Translations under genes and position numbers: made by a program
Shown: one piece after another, positions 47,801 through 58,661 of the stretch
Numbering within the stretch: position 1 is the first letter of the stretch
Layout: the number at the start of each line of letters is the position of its first letter
DNA from: Litsea cubeba
Taxonomy: Eukaryota; Streptophyta; Magnoliopsida; Laurales; Lauraceae
DNA: 64,000 bases
Direction: 5' to 3'
Assembly: GCA_012931725.1 (NCBI GenBank)
Contig: CM022953.1
Span: forward strand, 28,252,030-28,316,029
The notes under the pieces: generated by a model
Told to the model about the DNA's origin: nothing
Database searches by the model: none
Seen by the model: only the letters and a program-made list of their open reading frames with translations

Positions 47801-50719
47801 GCACTTTGCTCAAGGGTAGAGTAATTTGTAGTAATTGACGGTTAGCAAATAGGACTCCCGTTTAGAGAACTACGAGGCAAACATTGGATTTTCCAACACT
47901 TCGCCTCCAAAACAGCCCACCGGGGGTCCGGAATGGGAAATGACCGCCAAAAGAATCGAAAACATGCACGAGCACTTCTCTCGAGGATAGAGTAAACTGA
48001 AGGAACTGACGGTTCGCAAATAGGACTCCCGGTTAGAGAATTCCGAGCGAAACAAAAGATTTTCCAACACCTAGGATCCAAAATGGCCCGCCGAGTGTCC
48101 GGAACGGGAAACGGCCGCCGAAAAAATTGAAAATCGGCACGAGCACTTCACTCGAGGGTAATGTAACTTGTAGGAACAGACGGTTCACAAATAGGACGAG
48201 TACTACGAGCAAACCATAGGATTTCCCAACACCCACGCTCCAAAATGGCCCGCCTTGGGTCGGGAACGGGAAGCGCCCCCGGAAAAATCGAAAATAGCCA
48301 CGAGCACTTCACTCTAGGTTAGAGTAACTTGTAGGAACTGACAGTTCGTAAATAGGACTCCCGATTAGAGAATTACGAGCGAGCATAGGATTTTCCAACA
48401 CTTAGGTTTCAAAACCGCCCGCCGGGGGTTAGGAACCGGAAACGTCCCCCGAAGAAATCGAAAACTGTCATGAGCACTTCGTTTGAGGGTAAAATAGTTT
48501 GTTTGAACAGACGGTTCGCTAATAGGACTCTCGGTTGGACAATTCTGAGCGAAACATAGGATTTTCCAACACTTCGGCTCGAAAAAGGCCCCCTGGGGGT
48601 CCAGAACCGGAAACGGCCGCCGAAAAAATTGGAAACCGGCACGAGCACTTCACTGGAGGATATAGTAACTTGTACGAATTGACGATTCGTAAATAGGACA
48701 CCCGGTTAGAGACTTACGAGCAAAACATAGGATTTTCCAACAATAACGCTCCAAAACGACCCACCGAGGGTCCGAAATGGGAAACGGCCGCCGGAAAAAT
48801 TGAAAACTTTCACGAGCACTTCCCTAGAGGAAATAGGGACTTGTAGGAACTGGGGGTTCTTAAATAGGACTCCCAGTTAGATAATTATGAGCGAAACATA
48901 GGATTTTCCAACAGTTTGGATCAAAAACGGCTCGCCGGGGGTCCGGAACTTGAAACGGCCGTCGGAAAAATTAGAAACCGGCAAGAGCACTTTGCTCAAG
49001 GGTAGAGTAATCTGTAGTAATTGACGGTTAGCAGATAGGACTCCCGGTTAGAGAACTACGAGCCAAACATTGGATTTTCCAACACTTCGGCTCCAAAACG
49101 GCCCACCGGGGCTCCGGAAAGGGAAACGGCCGCCGAAATAATCAGAAACCGGCTCGAGCACTTCACTGGAGGATAGAGTAACTTGTAGGAACTGGCGATT
49201 CGCAAATTGAACTCCCGGATAGAAAATTACGAGCGAAACATAGGATGTTCCAACAATAAGGCTCCAAAGCGTCCCACCGAGGGTCCGAAACGGGAAACGG
49301 TCGCCGGAAAAATTGAAAACTTGCACGAGCACTTCCCTAGAGGATATAGTAACTTATAGGAACTGTGGGTTCGCAAATAGCCCTCCCGGTTAGAGAATTA
49401 CGAGCGAAACATAGGATTTTCCAACACTTTGGATCTAAAACGGCTCGCCGGGGGTCCGAAACAGGAAACGGCCGACGGAAAATCGGAAACCGGCACGAGC
49501 ACTTCGCTCAAGGGTAGGGTAATTTGTAGTAATTGACGGTTAGCAAATAGGACTCCCGGTTAGAGAATTACGAGCGAAACATTGGATTTTCCAACACTTC
49601 CACACCAAAAGGCCCGTCGGGGGTCCGGAACGGGAAATGGCCGCCAGAAGAATCGAAAACATGCACGAGCACTTCGCTCGAGGATAGAGTAAACCGAAGG
49701 AACTGACGGTTCGCAAATAGTACTCCCGGTTAGAGAATTCCGAGCAAAACATAGGATTTTCCAACACCTAGGAACCAAACCGACCCGCCGGTTGTCCGGA
49801 ACTGGAAACGACCGCAGGAAAAATCGAAAACTCGCACGAATTCTTCGCTCAAGGGTAGAGTAACTTGTAGGAACTGACGGTTCGCAAATAGGACTCCCGA
49901 TTAGTGATTTACGAGCGAAAACATATGAATTTCCACCACTTAGGATCCAAAACGGCCCGCCTGTTGACACCAAAAATGTCACTTTGCCTTTTCAAGATCC
50001 AAAGAGCTACAGGAAGTCGCAACCTGCCATAAATAGGCAATGCTGCTTCCAAAAATCAAATCTTGTCAGAATCAAACAAAAACTGCAAGATTCTTCCAGA
50101 GAGCCAAAAGAGGAGTACACAAGAAGTTTCGGGCCATTTCAAAATCATTTGGCCTAACTTCGCTTCTCCGACAGTTGAAAAGGAGCTCTCGGCGGCAAAG
50201 CTCTCCGGGACCATGGTTTCCAAGACAGAGCCTATGGATCATCTTAAAATGACTCCAATAGGTTCCTTGTCAAATTTCAAGTCAATCGGACATCGATTGA
50301 CCGCACATCAAACCGCGACATCTTCATCGCGACAAAAAGCAAGTCTACAGGTGATAGGACCCCAAACGGCTTCAAAACTCAAACAAAAGCCTATGGTTGG
50401 TCTTATTTATTGCTCAGGAGGCTTCACACCTAATTTCAAGTCATTCCGACATCGTTGACCCAGTTTCAGCTTCTGACGGAAAATCGGCAGCTCTGCGCGA
50501 CAAAGTCTTCGGCTTTCTCAGGAAATTGGAAGCTTTGCAAAATAAAATGCAAGGATTCTCATCAGGTTTCCTACAAAGAAATTAGGCCAATAAATGGTCA
50601 AAATGTCAAGGAAAAGTACAGAAGAAAAAAGAATCGAAAAACAGCAAAAACGGACACAAAACGGGACACGAAAGGGGGAAAACCCCCCCAGGGTCGCAGA
50701 CCCCTGCGTCCCCTGCGAG

Positions 50720-50759
50720 CCTGGCCCAGGGTCGCAGGCCCCTGCGACCCTGGGCCAGG
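50720..50759. other. Perfect 19-bp inverted repeat (hairpin) in Tat U3
   Basis: Arms 50720-50738 and 50741-50759 are exact reverse complements with a 2-base spacer, in a block where cagggtcgc recurs. The surroundings are strongly GC-rich in an AT-rich element. Confidence 0.85.
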
Positions 50760-51453
50760 GTCGCCGGCGACCTTGGAACCCGGGGTCGCCGGGAAAGCCC
50801 CGGAAACCCCGGTTTTCGCCGTTTTTTTCGCGATTCGAAGAGCCCAGCCTCTGGTACTTTCCAAAATTCATGCTTTTGAGACACCAAGTCCTCTGACATC
50901 CGTCCAAAACACGGGTCAATCATCAAGAGTATCGAAAACAATATTGATCGCCACCCGGTCAACCAAAAAAAAGTGTGCTTTCTACCCGACCGATCGAGAA
51001 ATCGACAGGACAGATGGCACCGACCCGCTGTTGGCAACAAACACCTGGAATTACATGATCATCTGATGTCGATCTACATGAAGATCCATCGATGATCATC
51101 GACAGAAGAATCCCAAAAGACGTGGCACGGCCCGCGACTCTTCAGCTGCTTGGCGACCACTTAATGCGATTAATTGACTAGCTTTATTACAGTCATTAAT
51201 CCATTTCTTTGGACGGCCCAATCAGAAGCAAGCATTCGGGAGTTACAAGTCAAGAGATTCATGGCATTTAACCCATGAAACTCCTCCCATCATGGCGATT
51301 AAAGGCGATTAAATGCCCTCAATCTCCTCCGGCCAATCAGAAGCCAAGAAAAAGGAGTTACAAAATAAACAATTCAATTTTGTAACTCCTCCCATTATGC
51401 GGCTTAATGACAATAAAAGCACATAAACCCACCTAAAAGGCTACCTAAAAGCC

Positions 51454-51463
51454 TATAAATAGG
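51454..51463 (+). promoter_or_regulatory. TATA box of Tat element LTR
   Basis: TATAAATAGG, followed 25-35 bases on by the purine-rich aagaagaaagaagatcag typical of the start region of such transcripts. Confidence 0.75.
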
Positions 51464-51602
51464 AGGGCTCTCCAAGAAGAAAGAAGATCAGAAAACATCA
51501 GAGAAAAAAGCACAAACACACAGACAGAAATCCAGAGAAAGGAAAAAGAGAGAAAACTCTGCGGAAATTCTACACCGGCCACCGCAACAAGGTGACAAAG
51601 TC

Positions 51603-51629
51603 CCTTGGGGGGTCCCCCCCCCCCCAAGG
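51603..51629. other. C-run hairpin in Tat LTR transcript region
   Basis: ccttgggggg (51603-51612) can pair with ccccccaagg (51620-51629). A run of twelve C lies between and within the arms. Confidence 0.6.
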
Positions 51630-51958
51630 TCCTTGCCTTCTCCTCCTGTCTCCAATGGCTTAGATGTGGCTTTTCAGCCCGTCTACTCGGCTTTTTATTG
51701 GATATAGGACCTCCTTTTGGTCTTTGTCTTCTAAAAACCTGAGGTTATAGCCAAGCCAAGCGAATCAATAGCATCCTCTGTTCTCATCTGCATGGATGAT
51801 GGCGAAGCCCACATATGGCTTGCGACCGTCAATCTAAACGGGTCCCCCACAATCTCCTGAGAAGTTAGATCCTCCTTTTCTTGCTTGTCATTGTAGTTTG
51901 TATTTTTTCAAAAGAGACAAAAATCACAACTCTTGTCTTTCATTGTTGATAAGGATTG

Positions 51959-52018
51959 TAAATCGGCTATAAACGCCAAAATCGGCTATAAACGCCAAAA
52001 ATCGGCTATAAATGCCAA
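51959..52018. repeat. Short tandem repeat, ~19-20 bp x 3
   Basis: Three consecutive copies of aatcggctataaacgccaa, the third with one change, in the LTR/leader of the Tat element. Confidence 0.85.
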
Positions 52019-52457
52019 AAAAATCGCCTTTCACGGCAAATCAAGAAAATGTCTATTTTCTTAAATATATGTGCAATGGAAAACTTGAAAGAAGTTGATT
52101 TCCTTTTTACTTGCGAAGGTTGATCTCCGGATCACCACTTGCAATTCCAAGTAAAAATAGAAAATCTGGCACAACCACAAAAAAAGAAATGTTGATGCAC
52201 GCCCCTTGCCCCCCGGTTACGAAAGGGTCGGAACCAAACGGACTCCCACGTCCACCGACCTCGGTAAGAACCCGAGCATTCGGGGCGCGGTCCATCAAGC
52301 TGGCTCCACCCGGTGGGACCCGTTTATTTGAGAACACGATGCTAGAAATGAAATATTTGCATATCATATATTTTGCTCTATGCTTATATTTCTTTTCTCG
52401 ATTCCTTGGCTACTTTATAATTGGTGGCCTATGTTGAATTCCGCATCTAAAAAAATT

Positions 52458-53840
52458 GAGATGAGATTTTTTGTTTGGAAATTTCTAATTCTTTGAATTT
52501 ATTTTCACTCTTTTTCTTTTCAAAAAAAAAAATTTTTTAAACAAAAAAACAAAAAAATCAGATTTTTCATTTTTGGATTCAAAATTGAGAAACTTTGATC
52601 CTCTCCCTTCTGGGCACTGGTGCTCACGAAAATCGTTGAGACCGTGTTCGGATCGGGGATTGGGCCATTGTTTCTCTTCGATGAGTTCATTAAAGATCTA
52701 AAAAAAAAATGAAATGAGATTTTTTGTTTGGAAATTTCTAATTCTTTGAATTTATTTCCACTCTTTCTCTTTTCAAAAAAAAATTTAAACAAAAAACAAA
52801 AAAATCAGATTTTTCATTTTGGATTCAAAATTGAGAAACTTTGTTCCTCTCCCTTCTGGGCACTGGCGCTCACGGAAATCGTTGAGACCGTGTTCGGATC
52901 GGGGATTGGGCCATTGTTTCTCTTCGATGAGTTCATTAAAAATCTAAAAATATATATATATATAAAAAAAAAAATTTTAGATTTCTCAATTTGGATTCAA
53001 AATTGAGAAACCTTGATCCGTTCCTATCGTTCATCGCGCTTGCAGAAATGTTGAACCTGTTCGACTAAGGTTTTGGGCCATTGTTTCTCTTCGATGAGTT
53101 CATAAAAAAAATATAATAAAATAAAAAAAAATAAAAAAAAAGACATAGACCACTAAGGTTAAACCAACTGTGTTCTTTGATCATGGTTGATTCAAAGAAA
53201 AGCCTTGTCCAGAGTGTGGAGACAGCTTGACTGTTCTAGGCAAGGGTCCTCCAAACGGGTTCATTAAGTAATCCTACCCTTACCTGGGGGCAATTCTATC
53301 AATCAAGGTTTCATAAGACCGGGTTAGGAGGCCTATGTGTACTCTCTCGTCTTTTAAATAAATAAAAAAAAATTTAAAAAAAAATAAAAATTTTAAAAAT
53401 TAGAAAATAAAAAATAAAAATATTTCAAAAAAAAATCTTAAAATAAAAGAAATAATAAAAAAATAATAGAAAATAAAAAAAATAAAAAAAAAGATTTTTT
53501 TTAAAAAAAAAAATCTTCAAAATCTTCAAAAAAAAAAAAACTTCCGTCATTTTGGGTTTAGATTGGAGAAATCTTGGTCTTCTCCTTTCTGAGCACTGGC
53601 GCTCATGGAAATCGTTGAGACCGTGTTCAGATTGGAATGCCTTTTGCTCTCTTTGATAAACCCGATATTGACTTTTAAAAAAAAAAAACTCGTCATCTTT
53701 AGATTCAGATCCGAGAAATTATGGTTCATTTCTTTCTGAGCACTGGCGCTCGCGGAAATCGCTGAGCCCGTGTTCAGATCGGAATACCATCTGCTCTCTT
53801 TGATGAATCCAATCTTGACCTTTCAAAACAGAGAATCTCA
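52458..53840. repeat. ~250-bp imperfect tandem repeats in the Tat leader, with A-rich block
   Basis: Two close copies (52458-52705 and 52711-52945) share atgagattttttgtttgg, ggattcaaaattgagaaac and cactggygctcacg...atcgttgagaccgtg. Three more degraded copies follow (about 52975-53110, 53540-53670, 53690-53830). Between 53340 and 53540 is almost only A and T with long A runs. No gene. Confidence 0.8.
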
Positions 53841-54216
53841 TCTCATGGATGCGGTCTCAAAACATTTGTGTCTAGCGGTACTAGTACGCCCTTTCAGGGT
53901 CTACTGTATTGCGACCGGCACATCTGTAACTCCAACTTTATATTCTTCTTACTTCGAGCAAGCTCTGCTTCTCGATAAGTCGAATTTAAGTTCACAATTG
54001 CTTCTAGCAGTCACTGGGATGCCCATTCCGGGCTTACCATACCTGCGATCAGAACAATTGTACCTTCTATGGCATTTTGCCTTCCTCATATTGCTTGGGT
54101 CATCTACCTTGAGCAATTTGAAAAGACGAAACCATAGAACTTCCCATTTATGATCATTATATTCTTGTGATTACTAATGGATGTGGTCTTGTTTCAGAAA
54201 TTTTCGAAAACTAACA
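53841..54216 (+). other. Leader immediately before Tat gag
   Basis: A 127-codon open frame (53770-54153) overlaps it but shows no recognisable domain and is probably not a gene. A splice-acceptor-like tcttgtttcag at about 54187-54197 precedes the gag start by 20 bases. Confidence 0.45.
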
Positions 54217-56295
54217 ATGGCAGCTTCACTAACCATTACTTTCGACGAAAACAAGCACCAACTCATGCTTCAACAGAAGCAAACCATGCGCACCTACAAG
54301 CGCCCCATCAGCTGCCGAAGTGTCAACTCCCTCGGCAACTCTCTGAACTCCGGGTCGACCTCGACTCCCCGGACTATCGTCTTTGGGACGCTGGGACCAT
54401 TCCCACTTCCTGAGGAACAAACTGCTCCAACTCCTCAACGTGTCACTACCGTGACACCAAAGGCGAGCAACAGAAGGCCTGAAGCCCGTGGCAGCCCCAC
54501 GAAGCCTCAACCTGCAAACAACCAGGTCTACCCCAAGACTTGGTCCCCAAGACCTTCACCAAAACAGAGAAGGTCCCAGACATCCACTAAGCCAGCATTC
54601 CTGGCCCCACTCAAAGAGAACCAGTTCTATCCTCTTGCCTACATGAAAGAGGAGAGACCCATCTCCAACCTGACTTCCAAGTCATCCCAGCATGAGCCGG
54701 CTTGTTCCTACAAGCCCAAAATCAAGTCATGCATCACAAGGCCTCCACAAGCACCTGCTAAGGCCTACAAACCTGCAGTTCGACCCTTCATCTCTATAGG
54801 GGCCGAACTTCAAAAATTCAAAGCTTCGCTGCAACTGGCGAAGGATAGGGTTCGCATCCTGTCCTTGCCCAGCTACAAAGAAGACAGGCTCGGCTGCTGC
54901 GCCCGAGGGAGCACATCCTTCATTGTCAAAGCCCAGTCAGAGCTGACCGAAGCTCAAATTGCTCGTCGTATACGCCGCCGCGCGTCATACCGACAAAAGA
55001 GACTAGAGAAGCAAAGGACCCAGCCTCCTACACTTCAAGTCTCTCCCAAATGGGTCGAAAAAGAGAGACCCAACCAAGTTGCTGCCGTCCATATGGTTGG
55101 AAAAACCAGAAGGCGCCAAAAATCAGCAACAAAAATCCATGTCCGACGTCCGATGACCCGCAGCGTCTCCAGGACAAGAAGACATTCAGAAGAATCCCCT
55201 GCTCCATCAAGCAAAGGACAGCAGAGTGATCCTTCCTCAAGCTCTTCTTCAAAAAGAATGAGCCCCAGCTCAGTCACCAGGACAGTTTCTTCGTTCGAGT
55301 CACGAAGGATGAATGTCTTGGCTACAAATTCTGAGCCACCACCCCGCAATCCACCTCCAGAAGATGCGATCACCCGCATCCAGCAGTTGGAACAGGGCCA
55401 GCAGAGGATTGAAACTCTGATGGAAAACCTTCTCCTCGCCTTCCAAAATCAGGCGAACAATGAACCTCCTCCGAATCATCAAGACGACGAGGTAAATAGA
55501 GAAGAAAATGAGTCACGCGCCCTTACCAAAAAGGACGTAGACGGTATCCTCGCTAAAGCAAAAGAAGAGGATATACTCAAGGAGCATGGGATCAAGCCAC
55601 CATATCCCTTATGGATGGACTCGGTCCCGTTCCCCACCAAATTCAAGCATCCTACTCTCCAAACATATACGGGGAAAGGATCAGCCAGACAGCACGTCAT
55701 CCACTTCAAGATCCTGACGGGAGCTATCGCGGATCAAGATGCACTCAAGATCCGCCTCTTTGTAAGTACCTTAAAAGGTACGGCCTTCGATTGGTACTCC
55801 ACTCTGCCGGAGGACTCAATCCAAAACTGGGCCATGTTAGAGACACGCTTCCTGACTCACTTCAAAGGTGAGAATCACCCCGCTACTATGGCTCAGCTGT
55901 GCAGCCTAAAACAGGGGGAGAATGAATCAACATATGACTTCATTCACAAGTGGAAAGCAATGGCATACAAATGTTCTGATGTATTGCCACAAGCGTCGCT
56001 AGTCGACATCTGCCGAAACAACATGAGAGCCAGAATCCGCTCCATGATCATCGGCAACAAATCAAAAAACCTGGGAGAACTCCTAGAAGCTTCCATGGAA
56101 GCTGAAACGGTGATTAAGGACCTCAACAGTCAGAAATCATCAAGAAAAGAGCCAACCGCCATTACGACCTCAAAACCAAAGAAGAAAGAGGTCCTCAATG
56201 TGCAGACCAGTCAGCTCCTCAGCCACCAAAGAAAGCTGAAAACAAAGCTGTTGGTAAGAAACCTGAACTCTCTGATGCCTTCAAAGAACGAGTAG
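54217..56295 (+). pseudogene. gag: Tat element gag (frame broken near 56200)
   Basis: Start taken at MAASLTITFDENKHQ (54217) rather than the Met 36 bases upstream, because the upstream codons overlap a splice-like tract. The first ~370 residues are basic, proline/serine-rich and probably disordered. A short glutamine-rich coiled segment (TRIQQLEQGQQRIE) precedes the retrotransposon Gag domain (about 55600-56130; motifs ALKIRLFVSTLKGTAFDWY, LETRFLTHF, STYDFIHKWKAM). A frameshift at about 56160-56205 diverts the frame to a stop at 56295; the proper continuation is in another frame. Gag would form the particle. Confidence 0.85.
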
Positions 56296-56996
56296 AGAAG
56301 AAATACCCGTTTGATGAAGATGTTGATGAAATCTTCGGGGCTATTGTGGCAAACGGCAAGCTCACCTTGCCTGAACCAAAAAGACCGGGTGATGTTGGCA
56401 AAACCAACGATCCTCGGTACTGTCCATACCACCAGATGATCTCGCATCCTCTCAATCAGTGCTTCGTTGTGAGAGAGAAAATAAATGAGATGTGGAAAAA
56501 CGGAGTCATCACCTTTGACAAAAACTATGGGTCTGCCTCCGTCAACATGGTGACATGTGGACAAACATCAAAATCACCGAAAAAGAAGATCACTACTTCC
56601 TTCAAGGTGATAAACTCAATCCAAGCGTCCGAGCAACTGGTTCCTTACCCGACACCAGACGGACAACCGATATGGGTACATCCCGATCTCCTGGAAGATG
56701 AAAATTGGGAGGTCGTGAAAACAAAGCCTACAGCTCAACAGCGAAGGCAGGCTAGGAAACATCTCCTCAAGCTCAAACAGCAAGAGAAGACCCAGCCAAA
56801 ACTAGAGGTCAAAGAAAAGGCAGAGGCTTCCTCTACCGCTTCACTGGAGGTAACAAAAACATCCCTTCCAGAGACTTCAAAGGGGGTAAGGAAATTCACT
56901 CTCAGTGATTTCATGCCACCTCAATTCAAAGAAGCCAGGCAGGAGGCATCATACTCTTGCAATTCGGTAGTTGGATTCTCCATTGATGGATACTAA
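56206..56996 (+). pseudogene. Tat Gag C-terminal / pre-protease segment with CxxH...HxxxxC motif
   Basis: Continuation of the polyprotein after the frameshift. It contains YCPYHQMISHPLNQCFV, the zinc-binding-like motif that Tat elements carry after Gag, then KINEMWKNGVITFD. A linker ends at TAA 56994-56996; the same frame is open on the other side. Confidence 0.78.
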
Positions 56997-57743
56997 TCCA
57001 GCGACACCGATGATGGATTCGAATCCAACTACACAGATGAGTGGGAGGAGTCCCTTGAAACAGGAGAATATCTCTCCGATGAAGAATGGGTTCCTGAGTC
57101 TCATCTTATGCCAGTAATCTGGTATAACCCCTTACAGCCACAAGGATCCTGGTCTGATGATGAAGAAGACCAAGAAGCTATACAAGAAAATGCTGCTGAC
57201 CCAGCACCTCTCATTACTCCAGTGGAAATCAACAATGTTGAGCCACAAAGAGATGATGAAGAAGAAGATCCGGCTCCCATGCCTGATCTTGAAGAATATG
57301 CAAGGATCTTGCAGCGACTCGCTCTAGAACAAGAGCAAGAACGCGTCGACGAGCCTCCTCGCAACCCAGAGCCTGAAGTCCCTGAAGACCACCAGGTACA
57401 TCCTCCCTTAACTCCTGAAAATGGAGAAAATTGCTGGATAGACGATCCTCTCACATCCGAGGATGAGTCTGACTCCGATCAGGCAACGTCTCCCGTCAGA
57501 GCTTCCTGTAATGTGATAATTCCGGATTATAGCTCTTCCGAAGCATCGTCTGATGAGAGCACTTACACTCCGGCGACGCCTAGCAATATATCTTCTGGAG
57601 CCACCTCGTCTCACGTGACTTTCACTGAGATGACACCCTCTCAGGTTTCTTCTCCTGAGACTGTGACTTCAAAGTTCACACCCTTCCTGACTGAAGAATT
57701 CCCAGCCATTGATGCTTGGGACGATGAATTAGTCAACGAATAA
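56997..57743 (+). pseudogene. Acidic, disordered linker of Tat polyprotein
   Basis: In frame with the preceding and following pieces, bounded by TAA stops at 56994 and 57741. Extremely rich in Asp, Glu, Ser, Thr and Pro (DEWEESLETGEYLSDEEW; SDDEEDQEAIQE), with no recognised domain. Length about 248 codons. Confidence 0.6.
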
Positions 57744-58661
57744 GAAAGATTGCTGGATGCTGTTCAGGACTTGTTCCCGGAAAATGCTCCATGCAACACA
57801 ATCACTGAGGATGGTAACTCTGCTGCTGATACATCCTCAGCAAATGAAAAACGACAGCCTCTTGATCCTGAAGACAATCTTCCAAACGAAGACCCTTCTC
57901 AAGAAGCTCTCGAAGTTGGTAGAGGCACCCGCTCTGGCCGGGACTACCACAAAAATTACAACCAATCTTCCTTTACATATGTAAATCCTTTGGGAAAAGA
58001 TGTTGTAAGCGCCCCTAGTGGCAACAATGATGAACATGCAGGCCCTAAGGAGGCTTTCAAGTATGACTTGATTGAACACTTCAAGCACATACCTGCACGT
58101 CTGCACATCCTAGATTTGTTGCGAATGTCTCCGCACACTCGTGATAATCTCATTTCGGAATTACAAAAGCTGAATGAGGATGTCGACAAACATGCCCCGC
58201 AAGTCCTCCAAATTGAAATGGATTACCGGGTCAAAAACTCAGAAGCCTCCTCAAAGGGAGAAAAGAAGAAAACTGAGGGATCATGCATTGAATGCCTCTC
58301 GGTTAGAAAAGCAGCCAGTGCAACCATCGCCTTCACAAAGGATGACCTCCTACTTGGCGAAACCAGGCATAACCGACCCCTGTACTTCACGGGGTATATC
58401 AAGGAAATGCCTATGCATAGAGTTCAGATCGACCCAGGTTCTGCACTCAACCTCATCTCCACATCGGCTCTTGAAGAGTTGGGCATCCCACCCAACAAGC
58501 TGAGCCACACATCTGTATCTATCTTTGGATACGATGGGAGTACTCAAAGGCCTATCGGTAAAATCAGGTTCAAATTGCAGATAGGTGATCTTATCTCTGA
58601 GGTCACAGTGTATGCAATAAAGACCCCTTCATGCTACAACATCCTTCTCGGACGCCCTTAG
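57744..58661 (+). pseudogene. Tat aspartic protease segment
   Basis: Retropepsin-like fold: hydrophobic lead VQIDPGSALNLIS (active site near 58430), GYDGSTQRPIG flap-like strand, then YNILLGRP at the end. The active-site triplet reads D-P-G followed by S rather than D-S/T-G. The frame then meets TAG at 58659-58661 where a Trp codon is expected in the family motif LGRPW, and resumes as IHKNGVVPSTLHQ. Confidence 0.82.

Larger units (their letters stand above)
36793..49961. repeat. Satellite array, right segment
   Basis: Same family and orientation as 14568-28992, about 77 monomers. Near 37132-37165 a short duplication repeats the words aggaacggagggttcgcaaat / aggaactgagggttcgc. The array stops at ...aacggcccgcc where the gypsy LTR begins; it probably continues beyond that element. 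Confidence 0.95.
49962..54216 (+). repeat. 5' LTR and leader of Tat element; LTR end not located
   Basis: The LTR begins at 49962. A TATA box at 51454-51463 marks the promoter, so U3 is about 1.5 kb. I could not place the LTR end or a primer binding site: no matching CA terminus followed by a recognisable tRNA complement stands out. The stretch contains a GC-rich hairpin region (50680-50800), a C-run hairpin (51603-51629), a triple 19-20 bp repeat (51959-52018), ~250-bp repeats (52458-53840) and an A-rich block. No convincing protein gene; open frames here have no recognisable domains. Confidence 0.75.

Noticed and set aside
14568..49961. CENP-B-box-like motif in the satellite (ggaacgggaaacgg words)
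   Set aside because: The spacing and the TTCG half do not fit the consensus, and plants are not known to use CENP-B in this way.
14568..49961. Satellite minus strand contains TGTTGGAAAATCC, resembling the copia LTR terminus TGTTGGA
   Set aside because: Only seven to eight bases match and the rest of monomer and LTR are unrelated; probably chance, not an LTR-derived satellite.
14950..49980. Dozens of 60-150 codon minus-strand frames with similar proteins (FSGGRFPFRTLGGPFW type) across the satellite
   Set aside because: They recur with the 171-bp and 1.70-kb periods, have no domain, and exist because the repeated DNA happens to lack stops; not genes.
50518..51066. Overlapping open frames of 100-200 codons on both strands in the Tat LTR
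   Set aside because: The GC-rich hairpin block removes stop codons in all frames; no domain or conserved start was seen.
52190..52330. tRNA-like or primer-binding sequence around tggctccacccggtggga
   Set aside because: It has a small inverted repeat but no cloverleaf or match to a tRNA 3' end that I recognise; not called.
53770..54153. 127-codon frame upstream of Tat gag, possible extra ORF as in Ogre
   Set aside because: No recognisable domain; it starts inside the repeated leader unit and overlaps noncoding repeats.
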